DNA from: Gonapodya prolifera JEL478
Taxonomy: Eukaryota; Monoblepharomycota; Monoblepharidomycetes; Monoblepharidales; Gonapodyaceae
DNA length: 64,000 nucleotides
Direction: 5' to 3'
Assembly (NCBI GenBank): GCA_001574975.1
Contig: KQ965766.1
Coordinates: forward strand, 307,082 to 371,081
Positions within the stretch are counted from its first letter, which is position 1. Each line of letters starts with the position of its first letter. A program made the translations under genes and the position numbers. This document shows positions 1-9,674 of this stretch, one piece after another. Under the pieces are notes generated by a model. The model was given only the letters and a program-made list of their open reading frames with translations, was not told the DNA's origin and searched no databases.

Positions 1-964
1 GTGTCAGATGCGCCTGGACTTTACGCAGGTCGCTCGGATCTTCGAGATGCGAGCACAGTTCGCGCACGAGCGATTCGACGAGGGTGGGGAAGTGGGGGGA
101 TTTCTGGATGAGGGGACGGTAAATGGTTGAAGAAGACGAAGAAAGGTGAGACGGAAGGAAGGAGTGTGGAAGGGAGAAGGCAGTTGCCTCGGTCGGCGCT
201 GCGCGCCCAGGCCTCGGTTTCGCTCCGTGAGGAACATTCCGCTTCGCGGGGCACTCACGTCTCTCTTCGCTCGACAGCTTCGGTCAGCGCTATCGCGCTT
301 AGGTCTCGGAGTCCTCGCTCCGCTCGGACAGCTTACGCACCTCAAACTTTTGCAATTCGGCAGAAATGTCCTTGCCAAGTTTTGTAAACTCTTCCTTCGT
401 CTTTGGATTCGAACCCGTCAGACTGAACCCGTCCCCTGCCGCCGCCCCGTTCGCCTTCGTCTCCGACGGTTTGGGCAGACCGGCAAACAAGTCTTCCGTA
501 TGTCGGAAATCCGCCTGTTCCTGCAGCTCCCTCTCCCTCCGTTTGCGCTCCGCAGGCGACAGCGAAGTCATCTCGTCCTCGTCGTTTTCCTGAGGCCCCT
601 CCGAGGCCGCTGCAGCGAGATCGAACTTCTCGTATTTAGTCTTGCCGGCCTTTTTCTTGGATCCTGCCGGGGCAGCGTCCTTGGACTTGGCAGCAGAAGT
701 CGGAGCAGGTGAAGTGGGTTTCGACGCGGGTTCAGCAGGTTTCTCCTCCGCCAGCTTCTCCCAATCGTCTACCGCATCGTCCTCCTCGACCTCGTCGTCC
801 CACTTCCCCTTCTTCTTCGGCAGGAGGGTCGGTGCTTTTGATGCTGGTGGTTCGAAGTCTTCGTCGTCTTTTTGTGGGTCAGCGATCGGTGATTGGGCAG
901 AGAAGGTCAGTCGGTAGAATGGAGATTACGCCCTCTAAGAAGAGAGAGACGCACCCCAAGACAT
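1..964 (-). CDS. HCR1: eIF3 subunit J (Hcr1), 3' end cut by the window edge
   Basis: Translation initiation factor that binds the 40S ribosome near the decoding site and helps eIF3 assembly and recycling. I read three exons: 964-955 (only 10 nt, ATG TCT TGG G), 867-341, and 101 to the window edge. Spliced, the protein starts MSWDDEDFEPP, the usual eIF3j opening. Then follow an acidic stretch (KKKGKWDDEVEEDDAVDDW), the conserved KTKYEKFD-like segment, MTSLSPAERKRRERELQEQ, and a C-terminal part with NPKTKEEFTKLGKDI and SPHFPTLVESLVRELCSHLE, which matches the dimerising core of eIF3j. Phases agree across both junctions. The first 10-nt exon rests on family knowledge of the start and on a good GTGCGT donor. 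The last residues lie outside the window. Confidence 0.9.
240..340 (-). repeat. Introner-like repeat at the 5' end of eIF3j intron 2
   Basis: On the minus strand the intron opens GTGCGTAAGCTGTCCGAGC and runs through CGAGGACTCCGAGACC, TAAGCGCGATAGCGCTGACC and GCCCCGCGAAGCGGAAT. The same series of words opens intron 1 of the oxygenase gene (33,368 downwards) and is present at 47.1 kb. The repeat includes the donor-side GTAAGC itself and contains a short palindrome (GCGC..GCGC). The right-hand boundary is not sharp. Confidence 0.7.
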
Positions 965-1129
965 TTTGTGTGGAAGAAGAGCGAAAGAAAGATTAACCGT
1001 GACCACAACAAGACAGTTTATCCTGGCAACTCAAAATTTCTACCCCCGGGAATGAAACTGGCAATTGCCTGAGCAATGTGATACTTTCCACTCAGAATCA
1101 CTCTCTGAGTACAGCTGGGAACTGTTAAA

Positions 1130-1610
1130 CCCATAAATATCCATTGGTTGACCTTCCAATATTGCAAGAATTTCGTCTTTCGGAAGGGTTTATAGAAAAG
1201 ATAGTTTCAATAGATGGTCGTATACATCTGGAGGGACCACTCAACCAGCTGTAAAGTTGCGGGGAAAATCGTATTATATATCATTACTAGTTGCACATTG
1301 TTTTCATGGACCAAAACCTTCGAAAGAACACGTCGTAGATCATATTAATGGCAATTGCAAAGACAATTGCGCGGTAAATCTAAGGTATCTGACACAATCT
1401 GAAAATATTCAAGCAGTGTACGATTTAAACAATCATTCTAGACAAAGGGCTCTCGAAAAATTTGCCATCTTAGACAACATCATAATTAAGGAATATCAGT
1501 CTATAGCTGAAGCGTCAAGGGAAGAAGAAATTGAGTACGACAAACTTAAATATTCCATAAAAACGAAACGTACCTACGATGTCAGATTTATGTATCGTCT
1601 AAAACAATAA
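1130..1610 (+). pseudogene. NUMOD4/HNH homing-type endonuclease, N-terminus out of frame
   Basis: The 3' part encodes a classical HNH_3 core: RGKSYYISLLVAHCFHG, then HVVDHINGNCKDN and NLRYLTQSEN, followed by a NUMOD1-like helix-turn-helix segment (YQSIAEASREE). These free-standing nucleases cut DNA and spread by homing; they are common in phages, giant DNA viruses and organelles. Upstream, the reading frame carries a NUMOD4-type opening (ARISSFGRVYRKD) but meets a stop at about 1158, while the words expected before it (KYPLVDLP) lie in another frame. So the start is probably broken, or the enzyme initiates later. The first ATG-like position within the open frame is near 1257 with no obvious upstream signal. 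No host gene is interrupted that I can see. Confidence 0.7.
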
Positions 1611-1628
1611 CAGATATTAGACAGCTAA

Positions 1629-2537
1629 TTATGCTATAATTGCAGCGGACATCTCAGGAGCAGTGGGGCTACTATCAGCCTTAGTAAAATGCCAAATGAA
1701 AACACCAGCAAGGTCTAGTTTTTTTGCTAACCGTGCGACACTTTTACATTCTTCGATGGTGGTGCGATGGCTCCCCCAGCCCTCAACTGGCGCCTCAACC
1801 CCCACAAACAGCTTTGTAGAATCAATATATTTTGCGTATTCCTTCATTGCCCCCTCGTAGTTAATCGTAACTAACTTCGTATCATATGACATCACCATTA
1901 CGTAATCCAGAAGACCGGACTGTAAACTTGCTTGTGCGTTCCCCGTGGCCACGCCATTCAGCCACATGGCCGAGCTAGCGATATACTTACCCACAGGCAT
2001 AACAGCACGAAGTCTTTTCAAAATACTCAAATGTTTTGTACCGCAGTCACTTCCTGAATTCCAACATGTGTTAGCTTCGAAATCTTCATTGAAACCATCT
2101 GCTCCACAACTATTGATAAAATTCTTGATTGCGGTTGGATTCAGATTGTTGGACCAACTTCCTGCCGCTCCTCCACCAATAGATATCAATACCTTCACCC
2201 CAGGTCGCTTACTCTTTAATCGTTGGATCTGTCCCTTGAGTGTAGTTGCGTTCGCATCGGTCGCAGTGGAATTCAAGAAAGCGTAAAGGACTATATTGCT
2301 GTTTGTACACAAATCAAGCGGGTCTCCCATTACGTACGAGGCGAACATCTGTGTCTTTTTGCTACCACCGCCACTATTCGGAGAAGATGATGAAGGTGAT
2401 GTAGGTGATACGGAACTACTTATGTTTTGCTTGTTTTTGATAACAACGGTAACTAATGTTGCTACAATAATCAAAAGCACGAGTAGTATGAGTGAAACGG
2501 ATGTCGACAATCCAACCCCAAGTATTGCACCTTGCAT
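1629..2537 (-). CDS. Membrane-anchored GH18 (chitinase-like) protein
   Basis: Intact 302-residue protein without introns. Residues 4-33 form one long hydrophobic segment near the N-terminus, so it is a type II membrane anchor or uncleaved signal. A Ser/Pro/Gly linker (about 39-60) follows, then a GH18 TIM barrel: KVLISIGGG (115-123, the SxGG strand) and DGFNEDFE (147-154), which fits the DxxDxDxE-type catalytic motif with Glu154 as the acid. VMVMSYD and a late GVFIWHF strand also fit the fold. The family hydrolyses chitin or peptidoglycan-like beta-1,4 N-acetylglucosamine glycans. The barrel is short (about 240 residues) and lacks obvious binding modules. It sits in the AT-rich island, divergent from the next gene with almost no spacer. 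Substrate is inferred, not shown. Confidence 0.75.
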   Translation of the reverse strand: MQGAILGVGLSTSVSLILLVLLIIVATLVTVVIKNKQNISSSVSPTSPSSSSPNSGGGSKKTQMFASYVMGDPLDLCTNSNIVLYAFLNSTATDANATTLKGQIQRLKSKRPGVKVLISIGGGAAGSWSNNLNPTAIKNFINSCGADGFNEDFEANTCWNSGSDCGTKHLSILKRLRAVMPVGKYIASSAMWLNGVATGNAQASLQSGLLDYVMVMSYDTKLVTINYEGAMKEYAKYIDSTKLFVGVEAPVEGWGSHRTTIEECKSVARLAKKLDLAGVFIWHFTKADSSPTAPEMSAAIIA

Positions 2538-2597
2538 TTTTTACATGTAATAGTTTTGAAATTTGATTTTATAGAAAGTGATCCTTCTCAAAATCCA

Positions 2598-3077
2598 ATG
2601 TATCGTGGTTATACTAGATTCAACCCAAATCCATATAGAATAACAAGCATGACTAGGAACATGTCTCCGTCTCCGTCTCCAGGTGGAGCTGGTAGAAAGA
2701 AACGCAGAAGATCCGAGTCTCAGGATACTAGGCGTCAATCCAGTTCTATAAAGAGAGCCACATCCTCTCCAACGCCTGGTGCCTCTTCCTCAAGGAGAAC
2801 TACTTCTCCGTCAAAAAGAACCACTTCTTCTGCAAGGAAAACGGACAATGATGATTGGGAGGATATTCCAGCCAATCACAAAACGGTTAAAGGTCCTACA
2901 AAAGCCAAATCTGCGGTATCTACTCCGAATAAAAAGAATAACAACTGTCTAACTCCAGCAGAAAGAGAGGAACTGGAAAGAGCAAAGAAAAACGACAAGT
3001 CATACACTGGCAGAGAGAGGGACCCTAAGGATTCTGGAAAATGCTACTGTCCTCATGGTTTCAAAGTGAAAAGGTAG
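2598..3077 (+). CDS. Small basic Ser/Arg/Lys-rich protein, unrecognised
   Basis: Starts at MYRGYTRFNPNPYR if the ATG at 2598 is used; an earlier in-frame ATG at 2532 would overlap the start of the neighbouring minus-strand gene. The middle is low-complexity, Ser/Thr/Arg/Lys-rich (SPSPSPGGAGRKKRRRSE), likely disordered and nucleic-acid binding. The C-terminus is more ordered-looking: LTPAEREELERAKKNDKSY and GKCYCPHGFKVKR, the last with a CxC..H pattern. A virion or chromatin-like packaging role is possible but is only an inference from charge and context. No family recognised. Confidence 0.55.
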   Translation: MYRGYTRFNPNPYRITSMTRNMSPSPSPGGAGRKKRRRSESQDTRRQSSSIKRATSSPTPGASSSRRTTSPSKRTTSSARKTDNDDWEDIPANHKTVKGPTKAKSAVSTPNKKNNNCLTPAEREELERAKKNDKSYTGRERDPKDSGKCYCPHGFKVKR

Positions 3078-3109
3078 TTTTTTTTGTCTGGTGATTGTTA
3101 TACTATATC

Positions 3110-3782
3110 ATGAGTGCAATTAAAACTACGGAAATTGAAATTGGGAAACTATTGAAAAAGAAGATTCTAGATGTCATTCAGGACACTTCGTTTGCCACTG
3201 AGATCAAGGTTGCTATGATGAAACACATTGAATCTAAGCTGGCGTATGAAGTTGCAGAAAGTGTGAGAATCCTAAAGTATCACACGCCTGCTTGATACAC
3301 TTCCAATCTTTTGTATCTGTGAGCTCAAAACTCCAGCTGCAACACAACTCATCAAGTACCTTACAACACTTAACCCTGGGTACAGTGAACTCATCAACTC
3401 AATTGCTAAATTTCTCTCTGGTAGTGGTTCCGGGGGTGCTGGTCTCAAGAGTTTGGTGAGCTCGATGTTGCTTCCAACCAAGTCAATTGGTCAATCTGGT
3501 GAGAACCTGCAAGGAGACAAGGCTACATTTGAAAATAGCATGAAAATGGTATCGTCGATGTTGGGGGATGCTGCGAACAATCCCATTTTTAAAGTAGCGT
3601 GCGGAATAGTGAACAATGGTGCAAGTAAAGAAAGCTTTGACAGTGGCAATATTGACGTCGTTCAGATGATGAAGCTTGCCCAAGAAGAGTTTCATAAAAA
3701 GGTCAATAATAAAGAAATTGATGTGAAGGCGCTCGCTGACGAGACTCAAGAGGCAGTACAATCATTTGGAGTCCAGTCTTGA
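3110..3782 (+). pseudogene. Helical unknown protein, split by one frameshift
   Basis: The ATG at 3110 opens MSAIKTTEIEIGKLLKKK and runs to a stop at 3293-3295. An overlapping second frame starts immediately with DTLPIFCICELKTPAATQ and continues to the stop at 3780-3782 (ending AVQSFGVQS). The two parts read as one protein of roughly 220 residues with a Gly/Ser-rich hinge (SGSGSGGAG) and long amphipathic helices. A one-base slip near 3290 would join them; programmed frameshifting cannot be excluded. Short AT-rich spacers and the lack of introns match the neighbours. No family recognised. Confidence 0.45.
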
Positions 3783-3908
3783 TCATGCTTTTCACATTGG
3801 TGGTATTTAGACTCATTTGATTCATTCTTGTTTATTAGTCCAGGGGGATGAGATCTTTTGCAGTCATCATTGCGTCACTGATGTTGCTTCGTCGTGCCTT
3901 TTGCTTTT

Positions 3909-4625
3909 TCACAAATATCCACTTTCGATTATCTTCTTCTGGTTCTCCCTTGTCAGTACCACGGTATCACCAGTGCTTTTTTCTTGGGATTTGCTATTAT
4001 TCTTATCCCAAGGCATCGTTTTAAGCTCTTCATCTTCATCAATCTTGTGAATACTTGTGCGACTTTCTTCTTGACTCTCATCTTTGTACTGACTGTCATC
4101 TTTGCTGTAGCTACTGCTATCCAACTTCTGGTTTAGGGGATAAGCACGACGCCTATTGGTGGATCGACGTCGAGTATAGATTTGCAAATGCCTTCCTTTG
4201 GAACGCAAGCGGCTTTGATTTTGTCGATTTCGTTGAATAATTCTTATCTTTCTTGCAGAAGTATCTTTGCTTCCCTCTGAAATATACAATTCCCACGATT
4301 CATCACGTCCTCGTGGCTGGGGTTTGTAGTTGGATGCAGTTGAAAAAAATGAAGGATTTATGAAGTAGTCTCTTGGTATATGCGTAATTATCTTAATTCC
4401 ACCATTGTCTCCTCTCTCTGGTCGTTCAAATCTCTCTGTTTTTTCAGACTTTTCTAATCTTTCAGACCTTTCTGGTAGTTGTTCAGACCACACTGTTCTC
4501 TCAGACCTTTCTATTCTTGGTGGGACTTCTGGTCTCTCCAAAAATTCCGTACCATCCTTGCTCAGAAGTGAAGGTAAATCACTAATTGGTATCACCTCAC
4601 ATTTATTTTGCAGCAATTCCTTCAC
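3909..4625 (-). CDS. Highly charged repeat-rich protein, unrecognised
   Basis: A 238-residue open frame. Residues about 30-75 are built from imperfect RSER / LEKSEKTERFERPER repeats, followed by an Arg-rich block (SRLRSKGRHLQIYTRRR) and an acidic/Lys tail (KIDEDEELKTMPWDKNN). It has no membrane segment. The composition predicts a disordered nucleic-acid or scaffold protein. The reading frame could be a low-complexity artefact, but its length in AT-rich DNA and the codon phase of the repeat argue for a real or recently real gene. Confidence 0.4.
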   Translation of the reverse strand: MKELLQNKCEVIPISDLPSLLSKDGTEFLERPEVPPRIERSERTVWSEQLPERSERLEKSEKTERFERPERGDNGGIKIITHIPRDYFINPSFFSTASNYKPQPRGRDESWELYISEGSKDTSARKIRIIQRNRQNQSRLRSKGRHLQIYTRRRSTNRRRAYPLNQKLDSSSYSKDDSQYKDESQEESRTSIHKIDEDEELKTMPWDKNNSKSQEKSTGDTVVLTRENQKKIIESGYL

Positions 4626-4635
4626 ATTGGCATTC

Positions 4636-4870
4636 TTATTATTATTATCATCCGGTTATTTATTCACCATCGCCTTCTGTTTCATCATAATTAACCAACT
4701 TTAAATTCTCAGCATCATCTTTTTCTTCTATCTTCTGGCCATTTTCTGATTTCTTTTCTTTTCTTCCTGTTACACACTTTCAACCAAGACTGTCTTTTCA
4801 TCATCTGCTTCTTTGATACTCAAAGCAGGTGCAAAACTTTCTCCAGTTGCATTACAGTTGGGATAAGTGA
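4636..4870. other. AT-rich spacer
   Basis: Low-complexity, T-rich on the plus strand, with TTATTATTATTATCA-like runs. It separates the charged-protein frame from the GT2 remnant. I see no gene or RNA in it. Confidence 0.4.
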
Positions 4871-4875
4871 CCAAA

Positions 4876-6345
4876 TCAGTGAAACGCCAATGAAGATGTC
4901 AACACATAACATATAACGCCACAAGTCACAGCTTGCAAAAATAGAGATAATCGTGTACAAGAGCAAAAATGGGTAAATGGATAGAAATAAGAGCTCAAAA
5001 ACATCCACAGTGAATGGCGTTGCGCAAACCAGAGAGTAACAAGCATCTCCTGAAAATACAACTTGGACCAATGCGTCTGTTGAGAGATCCAGCATGCAAA
5101 ACTGGTAGGTGTCTCTGTCAAGCAGCTTGCTAGATGCGTATATGACGTCCCAAATCCAGCCTTGAGTACTAAATTGGTGAGATGACAATCATCTCCAAAA
5201 GTGCACTTGATCCCGAAAAACTCTTGATTGATCCAATCATCCTGAACATGTGTATAGGACATCGCTGCAATACATCCCAAGTGGGCCAGACACACATGTG
5301 ACACTGGAAAAGAAACTCTGCACTGCTCGTTCTACATTAACACAACTTCATACTGAAGTGTTGACAAAAATGATATCACACTGTCACTGTTGCAGATACC
5401 AACATTTCCAGTGACAGCTCCACATTTTTTGACACTACACATTCTGTACAATAGTTTGTCCATACTATTTTCATCCAGTATTGCGTCAGAATCTGTAACC
5501 ATGACGTAGTTGACACCAACGCCCCCTTCAAACAGGCCAAATGAAAAGCCACTGAACATGGCATGCCTCTTCCCTCAATGTTTCTGCATGACTATTATAG
5601 GCAGATTTGAAGGTAGATCAGCAGGGATTTCATGCAAATCCTGACCACTTTTGTTCTTAATCACTTTGCCATGAGGAAATACTTCCAAAAATGGTGCCAA
5701 CATGCTTCTTCCATCCTCTTCTTCACAGCCGTTGGAGACAACCACTATTTGCTGAGGATTATGGTATTTGATATTTGCAGCACTGTACAAACAGTGTTTG
5801 AAAAGTACTGGGTCCTTGCAATATCCAACTACAAGTAAAATGGTAGATGGTTTCGTCTGGTTCAGACTGTCCCATTTGTGTGCCTTGCTCTGCTCATACA
5901 ATAGTCTGTCTCTATGAATTACAGCAAATAGTGCTTGCAATACATTAAACACTGCAATCAAAACTCCATACAATCCAAGTCCAATATAGCTTGAGTCTAC
6001 AATGTCAATGCCTCATACATATGCACATATGACACTTCCAATCAACCCAAGGCATACAATAGTTGAGTAGATAAGGCTAAGCAGATTCTTGCAAACACTC
6101 AGAGAATTTACACTTGCAATACTTTCATCAATACTACTGAGACTTGAAATTGCAGACACTATACTAGGTGCCCTGAACCTACTTGTGTGAGCATCTTTGA
6201 TTTGACTTCTCACAAGCAAACCTAATCCAATTGCAGGATGGACAAGCGCAACTGGCATAGTGGGAATTGATGCTGTTGGAGTCACTTCCATACTTATAAC
6301 TGAGTCTTGCTTCTGTATTTTGACAACAATTCTTGGACTCAACAT
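4876..6345 (-). pseudogene. Hyaluronan-synthase-type GT2 glycosyltransferase with in-frame stops
   Basis: One continuous reading frame on the minus strand, starting near MLSPRIVVKIQ, is interrupted only by stops at 6013-6015 (TGA), 5575-5577 (TGA) and 5332-5334 (TAG). Between them lie hydrophobic N-terminal helices (GLYGVLIAVFNVLQALFAV), then the processive GT2 core: VVVSNGC, GKRHAMFSGF, VMVTDSDAILD (the DxD metal site), GDDCHLTN (acceptor site) and QQTHWSK (the QxxRW-like motif, here with His for Arg), followed by C-terminal membrane helices. This order and spacing matches class I hyaluronan synthases and related chitin synthases, which polymerise UDP-sugars and extrude the chain. Chloroviruses carry such genes. 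The frame is otherwise undisturbed, so inactivation looks recent or incomplete. Confidence 0.8.
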
Positions 6346-6480
6346 ATTGAGATGAACGTGTGACTATATACTCCTTATGTACGATAAAAAATTGGCATTT
6401 ATTCATTGCCCTGTTATGCCAAACAAACAAAGTATTCAACCCCAGATGTAAACTTTTTTTATTCTTGTTGAACTACTACA

Positions 6481-6840
6481 AACTTCTTCCTCTCCTGCCA
6501 TCTCTTCCTGTCGCATTTACTCAAACTTGGAATCCAATGATGACAAAGATGCAGGATCAGGAGAATCCTGAGAGTCTAGAGGATCTTATGCATTGCACAC
6601 TATTGAAGCGTCTGAACCCTGCAACAAGATGCCAAGAGACATAGACTCAATTAAGTCCACTTCCCTCAGTCCAAGCTAAACGTAAGGTGATGATCCCAAT
6701 CTGTTCAACTTCTTGTTAGCAAGATACAACTGCTTGGCATTGTGTCTCTTGCTACAACAGACAGAAGTCTTACCAAAGTGCAAATGACAAGATAAAAGAA
6801 AGACAATTACAAAACTTTGGGTTGCAAGCTCCTTGTTATA
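6481..6840. repeat. Diverged direct duplication, copy 1
   Basis: Shares a series of words in the same order with 7580-7985: TGCCATCTCTTCCT, GGAGAATCCTG, GACTCAATTAAGTCCACTTCC, GCATTGTGTCTCT. On the minus strand both copies encode a related peptide (here RHNAKQLYLANKKLN), so a small gene was probably duplicated and then decayed. This copy is the more damaged one. Confidence 0.55.
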
Positions 6841-7152
6841 GCCATAATGTAAGCCATCAGATTGGCTTCTGGTGAGACGTTTCCAGTCTGACATAAGTCT
6901 GCCAACAGATCTTTTTTCACTTCTTTAAGTCAATTGACAATAAGAGATGCAGATGTTTTTTTTGGTTCAGTGACAATAAACGCTTCCCTTGCAGGACACT
7001 TAGAAGTCACTCAGCGTAGTTTTCTGGAGACCACAGGTAAGGACTCCATGCGGTTTCAGGAGACCACTGGTGAGCATTCTCCTTTTGAGCTCTTTTCTCA
7101 ATGTCATCTATATTGCAACTAGGAAGCCACTTCTTCCAAAAATCACACATTT

Positions 7153-7356
7153 ATGGAGTCCCAAATGGGAACCAAGACAGTTCCTGAAGGAATCTATATA
7201 AATGCCTATTATGACTCTGTCAAAGAAGATGACAACAAAAACTATTCACTACAAGATTTTGAAATTGAATCTCCAGGACACGGTGTTCATGTTCCAGAAG
7301 TGGCAATTCAGTCTGATCAGTCTGAGGAAGATATGTATCCAAAGTTTGAATTCTAA
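7153..7356 (+). CDS. Short hypothetical acidic protein
   Basis: A 67-codon frame (MESQMGTKTVPEGIYINAYY to MYPKFEF) lying between the two duplicated segments. It is acidic, without membrane segment or recognised motif. The length is close to what chance allows in this composition, so it is listed only as a possible gene. Confidence 0.2.
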   Translation: MESQMGTKTVPEGIYINAYYDSVKEDDNKNYSLQDFEIESPGHGVHVPEVAIQSDQSEEDMYPKFEF

Positions 7357-7579
7357 ATGTGTATTTCATTTGGGAGAGTTGGTAGTCTGAATTGAAATCT
7401 TTGCTTCATCTTTGTGAAACACAATGGTTATATAAACAATAAACAATAAACGCAAACAGACTAATGTGTTACATGGAGGTGAAACGGACTTCTGTGACTG
7501 ACAACATCAATGTTTTTTGCACAGATCATTTAGTTGTCAAGTCAATCCAAGAAAGCACAGAAGTAACTATTTCTCTCCC

Positions 7580-7985
7580 ATTTCTCTATCCCTCACGCCC
7601 TGCCATCTCTTCCTTTCACCACTGAATACTTTGCCACACTCAAATCTCCCAATCCAGATGTACCTCAATTCTTCTATAACAGTTGCAGCAAAACTCAAGT
7701 TCTGAGTCTGTAGATGATTCAGTATCTGGAGAATCCTGCAGATCATGCGGATTGTACGCATTACGCACGATTGAAGCATCTGACCCCTGCAATAACATTC
7801 CCATGGACTCAATTAAGTCCACTTCCTGCAGTCCAAACGACACAAAAGGCACTGATGCTAAGGAGTTCAATTTCTTGTTTGCAAGACGTAACTGCTCAGC
7901 ATTGTGTCTCTCACTACAAAATGCAAATTACCACTATGCAAAGACGCAGATAAACAGAAAGACACTTACTATACGCTGGCTTCAA
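7580..7985. repeat. Diverged direct duplication, copy 2, with a short minus-strand frame
   Basis: Second copy of the 6481-6840 segment. The minus-strand frame ending at 7640 reads RHNAEQLRLANKKLN followed by FGLQEVDLIESMGMLLQGSD and a Cys-Cys-x-Cys tail (FCCNCYRR). It lacks a clear start because an upstream stop precedes the conserved block. Likely a remnant of a small coiled-coil protein gene of the island. Confidence 0.45.
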
Positions 7986-8044
7986 TGCTCCTCTTAATTG
8001 TGCAATGTAAACTGAGCGCCATCCTTTAAGTAGGACGATTAGCA

Positions 8045-8848
8045 AAGGGGGTCATGCAAGCTGCTCAGCTATGTTGCTGGGCCCCTCTAAGAAATGGGAA
8101 CATCACAAAGGGAAAAAGTGAAATTTGTTTGTGAGAATAAATTTGAGGTGGTTGTCTGCGTTTCAGCGGATGAGCGCGTGCGCTTTGGTCGTGCACAGAC
8201 CACCGTGCAGATAGGCGAAAAATACAAAGACACCCCACTCGGTCATCTTTCCCAACTGGGCCCCCTCTGAAAAATCCCCAAGGTAACAAGGGAGCCCTTG
8301 CACCAGCTAGGAAGAGGAACCAAGTGCCCCCTCTTGTGTGAAAGCAAGAGAGGGTCTTCCACTGTGGAGCATTGAGAAAGCGCGTCCATAAAGGTCAGGG
8401 TGCCGTAAGAGTGAGCAGGCACAGAGTCTGCTAGAGAGTTTTTTTTTTTTTTCTAGGAGAGGACAAGTATATTCCAAGGACATGACAGCAAAAGCTAACT
8501 ATCTAAGTAGTGGCTTTGCCCTTCTGGGGAGGGATGACAACATGACTGAGCTGGGGTCACAAGTCAGAGGTGTTTATGACTGGTCTGAGGGAGTAGAACT
8601 CACAAAGAGTGGCCGGAGTCATCTGAAGAGCTGTTGCTTTCTGAGGAGCTCTGAAGAGTTGTGTGAGCAACACTGCGGGGATTTGGAGGTGGGGCAGAGC
8701 TGGTGCCAAGAGTCTTGGATATAGTGGGCTTAGAATGCACAAAGACTTTGGCACTTGCAATGGTCTTGCGTCCTTGAAGAAGATCTGGGTAGAAGGCAAG
8801 AAGTCAGAGCAGGGATGTGGCGGGTGGGACAGCTTGCATGACCCCCTT
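8045..8848. mobile_element. Element bounded by a perfect 19-bp inverted repeat
   Basis: The left end AAGGGGGTCATGCAAGCTG (8045-8063) is the exact reverse complement of 8830-8848. Weaker inverted similarity continues outward (TTTAAGTA near 8027 and TACTTAAA near 8861), so the arms may be about 40 bp with mismatches. The 766-bp interior has no convincing protein. A MITE-like non-autonomous DNA transposon is the simplest reading; no clear target-site duplication could be assigned. Confidence 0.5.
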
Positions 8849-8859
8849 CTTCCATCTTT

Positions 8860-9674
8860 TACTTAAAAGAATGAAGTCTTGCTTTGCTTTGCTCAGCAAA
8901 ACATTGTCCAATCAGGCTGGCTTCTGGCAACTCATTCTGAGTCTCATATAACTCAACTAACAGATCTTTTTGCACCCTTTCAAGTTCATCTGCCACCTTA
9001 TTGAAACCCTTCTGAAGTTTAGACCACTTGGCTACTTAATGCTTTGCAATGCTGTCTTGGCTTCCTCAAGCCTCACCAAAAGGTTAAGATTCTCCAGTTT
9101 CTGCTCCTCCAAGAGTTTAGCTTGGCTCTTGGTCTGTTGTCAAAAAGAATCCAATTCCCAATGCTTCTCTGTGAATATGCCTTGAGTCTCCAACTGACAT
9201 TGGATAGCACTTGTAATTGGAGCAACGTTAGGGTCCATGTGGAGTTTTGGTCCAGCTGGGGCATCTGGTTTGAAGGCAGTTGTTCCAGTTGTAACACTTG
9301 TTGTTAGAAGCCAAGTGTCCTTGTTGCCCTGTTCAGACTGATCATCAACACTGTGGGATGTCACTGTAAATGAAACGGGAGGTGAGCATAAAGTATAAAC
9401 TCTGAACATGGAGGAATGATAAATCCCAAACATGGGATTTCAACACTGCCCTGTCCCAAGTGGTCCAACCATGGAACGCCAACAGAACAGTGCACCCCAC
9501 ACGCTCAAATTATGACACTGGACCATGCTTCTCACTATGCAATATGAATTTTGCACAGATCGATACGATTCATGTCTGCAGTCCACGTGTTACAATGTGA
9601 ATGCACAGGGCTCCATAATCAAGAGATGAGACATTCGCACCATCACAGCAATTTACGACCCTGTTCAACGTCAC
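8860..9674. other. Decayed coding-like stretch
   Basis: The minus strand holds scattered coiled-coil-like words (for example KLENLNLL and LLVRLEEAKTAL in changing frames) and a 97-codon frame at 9140-9433 that ends FTEKHWELDSF. The segment 8900-8970 resembles 6840-6930 (GGCTTCTGG...AACAGATCTTTTT). I read it as further debris of the duplicated island genes. Nothing here supports an active gene. Confidence 0.35.
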
